Shown here: positions 42,599 to 51,385 of the stretch, one piece after another
Layout of the letters: each line of letters begins with the position of its first letter
How positions within the stretch are numbered: the first letter of the stretch is position 1
Source: Fibrobacter succinogenes
GTDB taxonomy: Bacteria > Fibrobacterota > Fibrobacteria > Fibrobacterales > Fibrobacteraceae
Length of the DNA: 64,000 nucleotides
Direction of reading: 5' to 3'
Assembly: GCA_902800815.1 (NCBI GenBank)
Contig: CADCGB010000012.1
Span: 1 to 64,000, forward strand
Position numbers and translations under genes: made by a program
Notes under the pieces: generated by a model
What the model saw: only the letters and a program-made list of their open reading frames with translations
The model's database searches: none
Told to the model about the DNA's origin: nothing

Positions 42599-43369
42599 TT
42601 ATTCAGCAGAACTTGAACTTTCCGCGGTTGCTTCTTCGCTGCTGGAACTATCGGCAGAAGCATCGCTAGATTCGGGATTTTCGCCGCCTTCGCTCGAGCT
42701 GGATTCTTCGCCTGCGGCTTCGGAGGATTCCGGTGCGGCAGCAGAACTGGAACTTTCTTCCGGCGCAACGAAATTGTCCGGGCATTCACTAGTTTCGGGC
42801 TCGCAATCAAGGCAGTAGACGGCGGCGTCCTTTGCGCAGTAGATGTGTTCTGCAAAGCCAACATTCGGAGATTCATCCGCCTGCGTGGTTTCGCACTTTG
42901 GCACAAGGTTCACGTCGGTATCCTTGCAGAAACGGTACGGACGACCTTCAATTGCGCCATAGACAATGTACTGCCTTTCAATAGTAGCCGTATCAAGCGT
43001 AAGCGTATCAAAGATGGCCGATTCATTCTCAACACCATAGATGTTGAATTTCTTGATATAGGCACCATGGACACTAATATCAAAATCAGCTTCGGTCATA
43101 CCGCCATGCTTAATCATGAGGGCCTTTACGACTTCCTCATTGGCAATGAAGGCGTCATCATCCTTCTCGGCACCCGAAAGGGTATTCATGTAGGTTACCT
43201 TGTCCCTAATCTGCAAAGCGCGCAGATCCGGGTTAGCCTTAATAAATTCCGCAGCCGACCAATCCTTCGGAAAGTTTTCCGAAGTCGGGTTGTCCACTTC
43301 CAAGGAGGAACACGCCACAATGGCCATTAAGGCGCCAGCGGCTAAAAGAGAAATCTTCACATTCTTCAT
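42599..43369 (-). CDS. Lipoprotein with Ser/Glu-rich C-terminal tail, function unknown
   Basis: 256 residues. SD GAGG is 6 bases before the ATG. Lipobox IVAC follows a hydrophobic signal (LLAAGALMAIVAC). Residues 22-195 form an unrecognised domain with conserved-looking acidic and aromatic segments and several Cys (KCETTQADE, YCAKDAAVYCLDCEPETSEC). The last 60 residues are a Ser/Glu/Ala repeat tail (EESSSS, AAGEESSSS, EATAESSSSAE) like the linkers of other Fibrobacter lipoproteins but C-terminal here. Fifth gene of the operon, after the 716-residue barrel. It may anchor or assemble with the barrel proteins. Confidence 0.75.
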   Translation of the reverse strand: MKNVKISLLAAGALMAIVACSSLEVDNPTSENFPKDWSAAEFIKANPDLRALQIRDKVTYMNTLSGAEKDDDAFIANEEVVKALMIKHGGMTEADFDISVHGAYIKKFNIYGVENESAIFDTLTLDTATIERQYIVYGAIEGRPYRFCKDTDVNLVPKCETTQADESPNVGFAEHIYCAKDAAVYCLDCEPETSECPDNFVAPEESSSSAAAPESSEAAGEESSSSEGGENPESSDASADSSSSEEATAESSSSAE

Positions 43370-43380
43370 TTAAGACCTCA

Positions 43381-45525
43381 CTAGAAATTGACCGTCACTT
43401 CGGCGGTGATAAGGTTCTTGTCAATAGAAAGTTCTTTCTTCTCGTATCCAGAAGCATCGGCTGTCAGGCCCTGGTAATCGACACTGTTCTTGAGCATGCC
43501 GTAACGAACCGTGACAAAGGACTGCGGAGCAATGCGAACCTTCGGACCTGCGAGGATGAGCATTTCGTCAACAGCCTGCACAAAGGACATTCCAACCGGA
43601 AGCCCTGCAATGCCGGTGCCAAACGCATCGCCTTCAAACTTCTTGTTCAGCATCTGCACACCGGCCTGCAAGGCGATCGGACCCCAGATATCGGCAGTCA
43701 AGCCACCGACAATACGCTGGGCGGAACGCTTGAGGTAGGAATCCTCGGTCGTCTTCTCGAAGGATCCCTGAAGCACCAGCTTACGGCCAAGGGACGGAAC
43801 AAGACGGCCAATATCTACGCCGAGGCCGGCACCGATTGTCGTGTACTTGTTGTCGCCTTCCTGCTCGCTATACTGGGAGAAGCGGCCATTCAGCGTAATT
43901 GCATCGTCCCAGTCTGCATCGAGAGATACCGCAAATCCCTTGCGGTTCGGCGTAGCAAGGCCAAGGGGCATCGCAAGGTTCACGGACGGATCCATCATGA
44001 AGACTGCCTGCGCAACTTCCAGCATCTTCATGGTGTTCGCATCAAAACCATTGCGGTAGAAATGCGCCAACTTGTAGTTGTTGTAGAGGCGGTAGTACAT
44101 GTTCGGCGACACAGAGTAATCACTCGAAAGCACCGTCGCCTGTCCAGAACTCATAAGGGTCGACGCAGTCAGGAGGTCGGTATTGTAGACCATAAAGTAG
44201 AGGTTCTCGAGGTTACCCGAGGCGAAGCTCGATACGAGAGCCTGGTCAACATCGCCGTACATGGCGTTCGCATTGAAGATGATTCCGTTACCGAGGTAGT
44301 TCGGGGAAGAAGCAAGTTCTGACCAGAACTTCTCGTCGTTCATGAGGTACAATCCCTTGAAGTCGAAATTGAACTTGGAGAACGACCCCTTGGCAAAGGC
44401 CTGCACGAACAGGGCAGAACCATCAGCGTCGGCTTCGTCAATCGTTACATTTTCAGAAGCATTGACATCCACCGTCGATGCCACATAAACGACCGTCTTC
44501 GTACCAGCACCATCCGGGAAGGAAGTCTCTTCCACAATCTGCGAAATAACAGAGGGGTTCTTCTGCAAGAATTCCGCATCGACATCCCACCAGGACATTG
44601 CGTATTCAGCATTAAAGCCGAACACAACCGGCAGGGACGGCAGCATCTTCTTGGAATCGAATCCGAGTTCCACAGAAAGGACTTCGTTATTTTCGTAATG
44701 AATGGTATCCTTCAGGCCAATATCGCGAGAACGGGCGGAAAGACGACGGTCAAAGGCACCAACGAAGTTCGCACCGACATTCGCACCAAAAAGTTCAAGA
44801 CCGCCACGGAGACCGTAGGCATAACGGTCAGACCAGTCAAAGTCGAAGAACACCTGGTCATTCTTCTTTGCGGCGTTACGCATACGGGCGCCAGTCATCT
44901 GCGCATAGATGTTGTCGACTGCACCCACGGCACCGCTATGGTAGGCGGCGTTCAGGCCCTGCATCAGGCGACGGGACGTAGTGTCAAGGTTGCGGGCAGC
45001 AAGGGCATCGACACGGTTCTGCGCAAAGATTTCAGGTTCCTGGAGGATTTCCACCTGCGGGGTGTTGATGGTGAGCGGAGAGTAACCGACACGCATGTAG
45101 CCCAAGTTAAAATCCACATGGTTGTTCAGGATATTGCCATCATAGCTGAACCAGTGGCCAATCACGGGGTTGTTATTCTCGTCAACGCCGCTCTGCCAGT
45201 CCTTGTGCAAGCGGAGCTGCACATCGAGACGGGTTTCGGAAGAAGGCTGTGCGAGGAACTTGAGGTTCACATCGGTATAGGCCTGGTTTTCCTGAGTCGG
45301 GGACATATCCGAGAACTGGTCCGAAGAAGCCATGGAAGTGAGCGCCCCAGCCTTGGCCGTTCCGCCCACACGAAGTCCGAGAATGGACTTGTTCAGCGAA
45401 TCCAGTTTCTGCAAGAAGGAAGACTGCTTTTCGACGGTTGCAGAGTCGCCTTCAGCGAATGCAGCCACGGCAGAGAACATCAAGGCAGATGCAAAAATGA
45501 TCGAGGTCTTTTTAGTATTCATCAT
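43381..45525 (-). CDS. Large outer-membrane beta-barrel protein (third of three paralogues)
   Basis: 714 residues from ATG 45525. GGAGGG lies 6-7 bases ahead; an in-frame ATG at 45531 sits too close to that SD. The signal peptide ends AVAAFA. A short coiled segment (EKQSSFLQKLDSLNKSI) is followed by about 660 residues of alternating beta-strands ending TAEVTVNF, an outer-membrane C-terminal Phe. It contains VGYSPLTINTPQ, residues 149-160, then LQEPEIFAQNRVD, a signature also present in the two preceding genes. No TonB plug domain is seen. A porin- or substrate-binding role is inferred. It is linked to its neighbours by 9- and 11-base gaps. Confidence 0.8.
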   Translation of the reverse strand: MMNTKKTSIIFASALMFSAVAAFAEGDSATVEKQSSFLQKLDSLNKSILGLRVGGTAKAGALTSMASSDQFSDMSPTQENQAYTDVNLKFLAQPSSETRLDVQLRLHKDWQSGVDENNNPVIGHWFSYDGNILNNHVDFNLGYMRVGYSPLTINTPQVEILQEPEIFAQNRVDALAARNLDTTSRRLMQGLNAAYHSGAVGAVDNIYAQMTGARMRNAAKKNDQVFFDFDWSDRYAYGLRGGLELFGANVGANFVGAFDRRLSARSRDIGLKDTIHYENNEVLSVELGFDSKKMLPSLPVVFGFNAEYAMSWWDVDAEFLQKNPSVISQIVEETSFPDGAGTKTVVYVASTVDVNASENVTIDEADADGSALFVQAFAKGSFSKFNFDFKGLYLMNDEKFWSELASSPNYLGNGIIFNANAMYGDVDQALVSSFASGNLENLYFMVYNTDLLTASTLMSSGQATVLSSDYSVSPNMYYRLYNNYKLAHFYRNGFDANTMKMLEVAQAVFMMDPSVNLAMPLGLATPNRKGFAVSLDADWDDAITLNGRFSQYSEQEGDNKYTTIGAGLGVDIGRLVPSLGRKLVLQGSFEKTTEDSYLKRSAQRIVGGLTADIWGPIALQAGVQMLNKKFEGDAFGTGIAGLPVGMSFVQAVDEMLILAGPKVRIAPQSFVTVRYGMLKNSVDYQGLTADASGYEKKELSIDKNLITAEVTVNF

Positions 45526-45540
45526 TTTCATTCCCTCCCA

Positions 45541-47823
45541 TTAAAATTCCACGTTAATGGAGGCTTCAACAATAGTTTGTGAGAACTTGCTGGTGAACTC
45601 CGCCGGCCACCCAGCCTCGCCCTTCACGTCACTTGCATAAAGAGGCAGGTTCACAGCATCATCAGCAGTACCCAGGCCGGTATTGTAGGTGTTCTCGACC
45701 GTAATCATGCCGAAGTTCAGCGAGAGCCAGGCATTCTTGTCGAGCGTGTAGTCGAGACCGACCATCCACTGCATCTGCGTACCCTTGACCATCGGAGCGA
45801 TGCTTGCTATACCGAGGTAGTCAGCCATGCTCTGAGCCTGCTGCAAGTCATTCAGTTCCATCGTCACCATCTGGAAACCAGCGGTAACACCCAGGCGCGG
45901 CAGGTACTGCACGTAGAGCCCAGCGTTGATGAAGTCCGTCTTGAATTCCGCGGTGCCGCTCTTTACGGTACCATCAAAGCCAAGAATCGTCGGGTCGTAA
46001 TCCATGGTGCGTTCGGAATGCCTGTACGATCCAGAAATCTCAAGCGGTTTCTTGAATCCAAGCACCTTGAAGATATCAGCCTTGAGGCCGCCACCGTATT
46101 CCATGTAGGAAATATCGGTGAATCCGAAGAGCGGAGAAACCTGCGTGTAGATACCGAACAGGCCCTGAGCCTCGAACCAGTCACCCACATTCGCAATCAA
46201 CGTGGCGCGGCCACCCTCGCGGTTAGCGGTCGCCATGCCGTTGGGGAGAATCATTTGGATTGCCGGGTCAGCCATCGCATTCAGGAGAGCAATCTGAGCC
46301 TTGGAATATACATTACCCGTCCAGGAGTTCTTGTTGTACGGGGCAATGTTGTAGCTCTCGGGCTGCTTCTTGAAGCCGATGTCGTCCGTACGCATGGTTA
46401 TAGGAACCGGGGCAAACTTCGGGGCAAAGTTGTAGAGGGCATCAAACGTCGTGTAGAGCGGAGAGTTCACGCCATACTTGACCGTGTTGCCATCGTAGTC
46501 GGAGTTCTGCACGCGCTGCGCAAAGAACTTGGGCGACTGAGCCAAGTTGTTGAACCAAAGGCTGTCATTGAAGATTACGTCGCCCACCAAGCGCACACCC
46601 CAGGATTCGGTCTTGTAACCGGCATTGAGGTTCGCATTGAGGGCCATGCCACCTTGGTCTTCCTTCTTTTCGTCAAACTTATAGTAGGCATCCGGAGCTC
46701 CATCCAGGTTCTCATCAGGCCCAGGAACAGCAGCAGGGTCATCAGCTGTCGTAACGACGATTCCCGTCGAAACAACCTGGTCCGAAGACAAGGCGATTTC
46801 TGCCGTAGCATCCAAGATGATGTTCTTGTTGTTCATCATGCCCGCAACATCGCCACCCACGCGGCCAGCGAGGATAAACGTCTTTTGCGGTTGGAGTTCA
46901 TACGGATTGTTGAAAGACAAGCCAAGTTGTTCGGGGTCAGGAATAATCGTCACCTGGCCACCATCATCAAAGTAGCGGTAGGTGTAAGAGAAGTTGTCCT
47001 CGTTGTCGAAGATGTACATCATGGTACCGCCCAAGTAGGCGTTCTTCTTCAGCGGAAGGAGTTCCAAGTTACCCGCCAAGAGGAACTTGTCGGTATTGGC
47101 AGCCTGCGTTGCACCCGGCAGAGAATCGTTCGGGAGGATGTTGCCTTCCGCACCGGAAAGGTCAAGCATCTGCGCACGGTTGATTCGTGCAAAGATACCT
47201 TCGGCACGCACCTGGCCGAACACATCGTTCAAGTCCATGCGGAACTGCAGGTTCGCACCCTGGAGGTTACGCTGGTTGCCCTCGAGCAGTTGCTGCTTTT
47301 CGGCCATGTGGCGCTTGCGGGCGAACACCTGCGGTTCGTACATGATGTCGACATCCGGGGCAAACAACGTAAGCGGGGAGTACTGCTGGCGGAAGTCACC
47401 CACGACCCAGTGGAAGTTGTTGCCAATCTGGCCTTCAACGTTGAGCCACGGGACCTCGATAATCTTTGCTGCAGAAGCGAAGTAATCCTGCATGCCCGCA
47501 TAGAGGCGCAACATCGCATTCGCACGGACGCTTTCCCAGGGGCGGAAGCCGAAGTTGAAGTCGGCATTCACGAACTCGTCCCTTTCGGTATCGGGCATCG
47601 TTGCGACGCCGTACTTATCCTGATCGGTATTAAAGTAAGATGCCTGTGCGACACCACGGATGGCGCCAGTCACTTCCAAGCCGCGATGGGCATTAGCAGA
47701 ATCAACCTTGCTCGCAATCAGTTCCTGGTTGTCGGCCACAGATGCAGCGGCGACACCGGTCGAAAGCGCAAGGGCTGTCAAAGTTCTAGTCATCATTTTC
47801 GAAGCACTTTTATTGAAAATCAT
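45541..47823 (-). CDS. Large outer-membrane beta-barrel protein (second of three paralogues)
   Basis: 760 residues. GGAGG lies upstream of ATG 47823 at an unusually long 12 bases. The start MIFNKSASKMMTRTLTAL leads into a hydrophobic signal peptide ending ASVA. Barrel-like throughout, ending VEASINVEF. QQYSPLTLFAPDVD (SPLT at 149-152) and MYEPQVFARKRH match the SPLT...EPEIFA and SPLT motifs of the neighbouring paralogues. Several loops are rich in Asn, Asp and aromatic residues, consistent with ligand contacts. No catalytic motif. Middle gene of three barrel genes in the operon. Confidence 0.8.
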   Translation of the reverse strand: MIFNKSASKMMTRTLTALALSTGVAAASVADNQELIASKVDSANAHRGLEVTGAIRGVAQASYFNTDQDKYGVATMPDTERDEFVNADFNFGFRPWESVRANAMLRLYAGMQDYFASAAKIIEVPWLNVEGQIGNNFHWVVGDFRQQYSPLTLFAPDVDIMYEPQVFARKRHMAEKQQLLEGNQRNLQGANLQFRMDLNDVFGQVRAEGIFARINRAQMLDLSGAEGNILPNDSLPGATQAANTDKFLLAGNLELLPLKKNAYLGGTMMYIFDNEDNFSYTYRYFDDGGQVTIIPDPEQLGLSFNNPYELQPQKTFILAGRVGGDVAGMMNNKNIILDATAEIALSSDQVVSTGIVVTTADDPAAVPGPDENLDGAPDAYYKFDEKKEDQGGMALNANLNAGYKTESWGVRLVGDVIFNDSLWFNNLAQSPKFFAQRVQNSDYDGNTVKYGVNSPLYTTFDALYNFAPKFAPVPITMRTDDIGFKKQPESYNIAPYNKNSWTGNVYSKAQIALLNAMADPAIQMILPNGMATANREGGRATLIANVGDWFEAQGLFGIYTQVSPLFGFTDISYMEYGGGLKADIFKVLGFKKPLEISGSYRHSERTMDYDPTILGFDGTVKSGTAEFKTDFINAGLYVQYLPRLGVTAGFQMVTMELNDLQQAQSMADYLGIASIAPMVKGTQMQWMVGLDYTLDKNAWLSLNFGMITVENTYNTGLGTADDAVNLPLYASDVKGEAGWPAEFTSKFSQTIVEASINVEF

Positions 47824-47841
47824 ACTCTTATCGCGCCTCCA

Positions 47842-50391
47842 TTAGAACCATACTTTAGTTTCAGCGTAGATGTAATGACCGGTCCAGTCATTATCAGGCA
47901 CTGTTTCGTCGGAGTGGGTCGCCCACTTGTAACGGACATGGATGCCCGCACGGTCGGCAAAGTTCCAGTCGAAGCCCAGGCCAAGCGCCGTTTCGAGGTA
48001 GTTAATCGGGGCCTTGCGGTAGAAGGTCGTGGACACATCGTTGTAATGCGTCGGAGCCTTCGCTGTCGGCTTAGCGATCACGTTATCTACATAGTCGATA
48101 AGGTAACCGTATTCAGAACGGAACGTTTCAAGGCCGAGGATACCCACAAGGTGGAACGTCGGGGTAAGCGCGATTGCAGGTTCAAGCTGTCCGTAGAAAC
48201 TCCACAGGAGCATGTCGCTCTGGGATTCGCTATAAGCAAGCGGAGCAATCGTCTTGGACACACCGGAAATAGAGGCGTAGCCGCTCATCACGATGTTCTT
48301 GTCGGTACCGAACCAGTGGCCGATATCGTAGCCACCTGCGAGAGAGAGGTAGCTGGACCACTTGGTGTGGCTCGGAACCACGCTATCCTGGATCTGCTCG
48401 GCATTTTCATAGGCAACGAAGGTTTCCCACATTTCCCAGGTACCGCCACGGAGGCCGCCCTGCTGACGGTTCATCTTGAGGCCCGTACCCGGAGTAAGCA
48501 CACCGGCACGTTCCACGTATCCATTGTAGCGGGCGTTACCCGAGTCAGCCCAGAAGATCGGCTTGTGCTTGGTCCAGGAGTTCGTGGATTCCCACAGGTT
48601 GCGGCCATTCAAGCGGTAGTTGAAGAGAAGCACGTCGTCACCGTCTTCAACCTGGCTGTGCAAGCCATACTGGATATCGAGATGACCGCGGTTGAATTCC
48701 GGTTCGATCTTCAGGTTGATACCCGCCATATTGGGGGCATAGCGCATAGAACCGGAGTTGAGTGCGAATTCATCCTTGCGCCATGCGAGGAAACGGGAGG
48801 GGTTAGACATGGAGAACGGAGAGTAGAAGTCCTTCGGGAGGAAGATGGCTTCGAGGGTCATCGGCCAGCCTTCGAGGTACTTGCTCTGAGCCTTCACGTA
48901 CACACCGACCTGCGGAGTGCTCCATTCGGCTTCGTAGGAGCTCTTCTCGTAACCGGAACCGTGCTTGGCGCCGTCAGCCTTGTAGTACTTGAGCGAGTCG
49001 GTCATGCTCAAGGCCACATCGGCCATCAAGTAGAACTTCGGAGTGATGTTGCCCTTGAAATCAATAGAGGCAACGTGCGTGTTCATAATAGTGGGGTCTG
49101 CACTCAAGGCGTTGTACTGGCTGTAGAATTCGGATTCGTAGACAAGCGCTTCATCAAACACGACGCCCATGTAGTTAAGGCCAATCGTGAGGTTGTCCGC
49201 AATCTTGTTCTTGGCTAGGCGTCCGTGATAAACGGCACCGCGCAGGTCATAGTCACCGGCCATTTCGAGTTCACCCGGCTGGCCACCGTACATACGCAGA
49301 CCGTCGCGGGTACCCACGTCCATATCGGACGGCTGGGCCACCATGGCCTGGGCAGTCATGTCGAAGGGCAACTGGTAGGCGCTCACGAACACGCCACCGA
49401 AAGAGCGGTTGGTCCAGAAGGCGCGGCCGCCTTCCTTCACCGGCTTGAACACCTTTTCCTTGTAGTAGGTGCTCACAGTCTTTTCGTCTTCGAAGGTTTC
49501 GTACACCCAGGCAAAGCGGGGCATGGTTTCGCGTTCCCACATGGTAAGGGGAGAAGAGTTCGCCCAGATAACGCCGCCCGCCGTAACGTAGGCGCCAAAG
49601 ACGCCCGCACGGATGTCGACACCGAAGTTCATTTCTTCGTCGACCGTGGATGAGTAGTAGTCGGTAGAGTGGTCGAACAGCACGCGTTCGTTAGAAGTAG
49701 GCACGTCCGTCGGGTGAGTGCCCAGATTGTTGACGAACAGGCCCGAGAGGTCGAACGGGAAAGTGAAGTTCGTCCAAAGGGTCATGTAGGAGTTCGGCAT
49801 GGCCACGACGTTCGCCTTGAAGATAGCGTCGACCGCAAGGCGCGCCTTATCGGAAGCCAAGTACTCAGAGGCGTCGGGATAACTGAAGTTCTTGAGGCGG
49901 AATGCCATGAAACCCGAAACCGCGAGGGGTGCGTCATCCTTGCCCATCATGGTGGATTCCAGGCTTTCGGCAATTCCATCCAGGTTGTTCTCGGCCGTAT
50001 TCAGTTGTTCGTCCGCAGAGAGCGTCGCCGGAGCGGCAACCACGGGAGCAGGACCGGTCACAGGGGCAGCGGAAGCGAATTCCTTCTTGGGGGCTTCCTC
50101 GGGTGCAGGTTCGGCAGCGGCAGCATCTTCTGCAGCAGGTTCAGCAGCGGGCTCCTCAGCAGCAGGTTCGGCAGCAGCCTCTTCAACCGGGGCGCTTTCC
50201 TCGGCAGGTGCAGCCTCTTCGGCAGGAGCGGGTTCTTCGGCAGTCGCTGCATCAAGTTCAGCGTAGGCTGCCTCGGCGGATTCTTCCACAGCCTCTGTTT
50301 CAGGTGCGCTTGCGTAGGGGGAGTCATCCTCCTGGGCAAAGGCAAGAGAAGAGCAAAGCAAAGTCGTAAAGAGTAACGGTAATTTGCGCAT
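47842..50391 (-). CDS. Large outer-membrane beta-barrel protein with Glu/Ala/Pro-rich linker (first of three paralogues)
   Basis: 849 residues. The signal peptide ends CSSLAFAQ. Residues 30-110 are a low-complexity EAP-rich linker (many AAEEPA and EPAPEEA units), probably a periplasmic spacer. Residues 115-849 are barrel-like, ending IYAETKVWF. ANSSPLTMWERE (SPLT at 280-283) aligns with the SPLT motif of the next two genes, followed by an aromatic stretch (RFAWVYETF). The longest of the three. The gap to the CBM-like first gene is 9 bases. The linker is absent from the other two paralogues. Confidence 0.8.
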   Translation of the reverse strand: MRKLPLLFTTLLCSSLAFAQEDDSPYASAPETEAVEESAEAAYAELDAATAEEPAPAEEAAPAEESAPVEEAAAEPAAEEPAAEPAAEDAAAAEPAPEEAPKKEFASAAPVTGPAPVVAAPATLSADEQLNTAENNLDGIAESLESTMMGKDDAPLAVSGFMAFRLKNFSYPDASEYLASDKARLAVDAIFKANVVAMPNSYMTLWTNFTFPFDLSGLFVNNLGTHPTDVPTSNERVLFDHSTDYYSSTVDEEMNFGVDIRAGVFGAYVTAGGVIWANSSPLTMWERETMPRFAWVYETFEDEKTVSTYYKEKVFKPVKEGGRAFWTNRSFGGVFVSAYQLPFDMTAQAMVAQPSDMDVGTRDGLRMYGGQPGELEMAGDYDLRGAVYHGRLAKNKIADNLTIGLNYMGVVFDEALVYESEFYSQYNALSADPTIMNTHVASIDFKGNITPKFYLMADVALSMTDSLKYYKADGAKHGSGYEKSSYEAEWSTPQVGVYVKAQSKYLEGWPMTLEAIFLPKDFYSPFSMSNPSRFLAWRKDEFALNSGSMRYAPNMAGINLKIEPEFNRGHLDIQYGLHSQVEDGDDVLLFNYRLNGRNLWESTNSWTKHKPIFWADSGNARYNGYVERAGVLTPGTGLKMNRQQGGLRGGTWEMWETFVAYENAEQIQDSVVPSHTKWSSYLSLAGGYDIGHWFGTDKNIVMSGYASISGVSKTIAPLAYSESQSDMLLWSFYGQLEPAIALTPTFHLVGILGLETFRSEYGYLIDYVDNVIAKPTAKAPTHYNDVSTTFYRKAPINYLETALGLGFDWNFADRAGIHVRYKWATHSDETVPDNDWTGHYIYAETKVWF

Positions 50392-50400
50392 GGGGACCTC

Positions 50401-51138
50401 TTAAATTGCGTTGCGGAACGGGTAGTTGGACGGACCTTCGTAGGCCTTGCCCTGCTTCTTGATTACGATATCGTCAATCCAGACCTTGAAGGCCTCGTTC
50501 TCGTCCTTACGGACTTCAAGACGGAAACCCTTGAAGTTCGACCAAGCGAACGGGAGCATGACTTCACGCGTATTCTTCGCATCCCAGTACACACCGGTCA
50601 TGCCGAACAGCTTGAGCGGGATGCTGAAATGCTTCCATTCCGTGGTAATTTCACCAAGGCTCTTGGAGCGGAGCTTAACCTGCAGGGATTCGCCGTTGCT
50701 CTTCACGCCATCGTCAACGAGCACGAACAGGGCGTTTTCACCACCCTTGTCACCCTTGATCCAGAACTCGAGGACGCCTTCTTCCAGGTACGGGGTCAGG
50801 TCCACAGAACCGGCAATACAGATAGCCACGCCGGAATAGTCGCTGGCAATAAGCTCGATTTCCATGGAAAGTGCACCTTCCATGGCATACTTGTCGGTGA
50901 GGACCGGCTCGGGGTTCTCACGCGGGTACTGGTAGGTGTATCCACCGCCACGGGGAATAGCCTCGCGCATAACGACGCTTACCACGTCCTTGTCCGGACG
51001 GAAGGGTTTGGCCTCGCGCGTAACGAAGCGGGAATTGTCCCTATCCCTATAATCGCTGAAAGAAGCAAAGGAGAAAGACGCAAGAAGGAGTGAGCCCACG
51101 GCGCACTTCCAGATGATGGTCTGCAGATGTGATTTCAT
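50401..51138 (-). CDS. Exported CBM11/CIA30-like carbohydrate-binding protein, first gene of the barrel operon
   Basis: 245 residues from ATG 51138; an in-frame ATG at 51171 adds an implausible extension. GGAGA lies 11 bases ahead. The signal peptide is WKCAVGSLLLASFSFASF. The mature protein has the beta-sandwich pattern of CBM11/CIA30: AMEGALSMEIELIASDYSGVAI, LEEGVLEFWIKGDKGGENALFVLVDD, WKHFSIPLKLF, FRLEVRKDENEAFKVWIDDIVIK. No catalytic residue. Likely role: glucan binding or scaffold. It is divergent from the GH5 gene at 51386. The 247-base gap between them holds the ATGTACCCAAA repeats. Confidence 0.75.
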   Translation of the reverse strand: MKSHLQTIIWKCAVGSLLLASFSFASFSDYRDRDNSRFVTREAKPFRPDKDVVSVVMREAIPRGGGYTYQYPRENPEPVLTDKYAMEGALSMEIELIASDYSGVAICIAGSVDLTPYLEEGVLEFWIKGDKGGENALFVLVDDGVKSNGESLQVKLRSKSLGEITTEWKHFSIPLKLFGMTGVYWDAKNTREVMLPFAWSNFKGFRLEVRKDENEAFKVWIDDIVIKKQGKAYEGPSNYPFRNAI

Positions 51139-51210
51139 AAGATACAAGATCTCCAAATTCAATGGCAACAATATAACTTGTTTTTAGGGGCTTGTTTTAC
51201 GAAAAAATCC

Positions 51211-51256
51211 AAAATGGGTTTACAGATGTACCCAAATGGGGCAAAATGTACCCAAA
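51211..51256. promoter_or_regulatory. Candidate operator: ATGTACCCAAA repeated at 20-bp spacing
   Basis: ATGTACCCAAA occurs at 51226-51236 and 51246-51256, exactly two helical turns apart. The first copy forms part of an inverted-repeat-like sequence TGGG-TT-TACA-GA-TGTA-CCCA (51215-51234). Related TTTACCCAAG lies near 51292. The site sits in the divergent region between the six-gene operon and the GH5 gene, about 90-120 bases from the operon start. It looks like a binding site for a homodimeric regulator; which one is unknown. Confidence 0.45.
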
Positions 51257-51385
51257 ATCCCGATTTTTCGTCTTTTTGAGGAAAATCACACGTTTACCCA
51301 AGTAACCGAATTATTAAAAAAAAAGCAATTTTTAGCCTTAAATATGTTTAAATTGTCTATGTAAACAGCAACCGGACGGTTTTCT

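Noticed and set aside
46018-49218. Long plus-strand open frame (about 1066 codons) opposite the barrel operon
   Set aside because: It lies antisense to the barrel genes, which have signal peptides, barrel ends and conserved SPLT motifs. The opposite frame is a shadow with no domain motif and no signal peptide.
50401-51171. Upstream start at 51171 for the CBM-like gene
   Set aside because: It adds MLPLNLEILYL before the real signal peptide; the ATG at 51138 with a GGAGA ahead gives a normal signal peptide.
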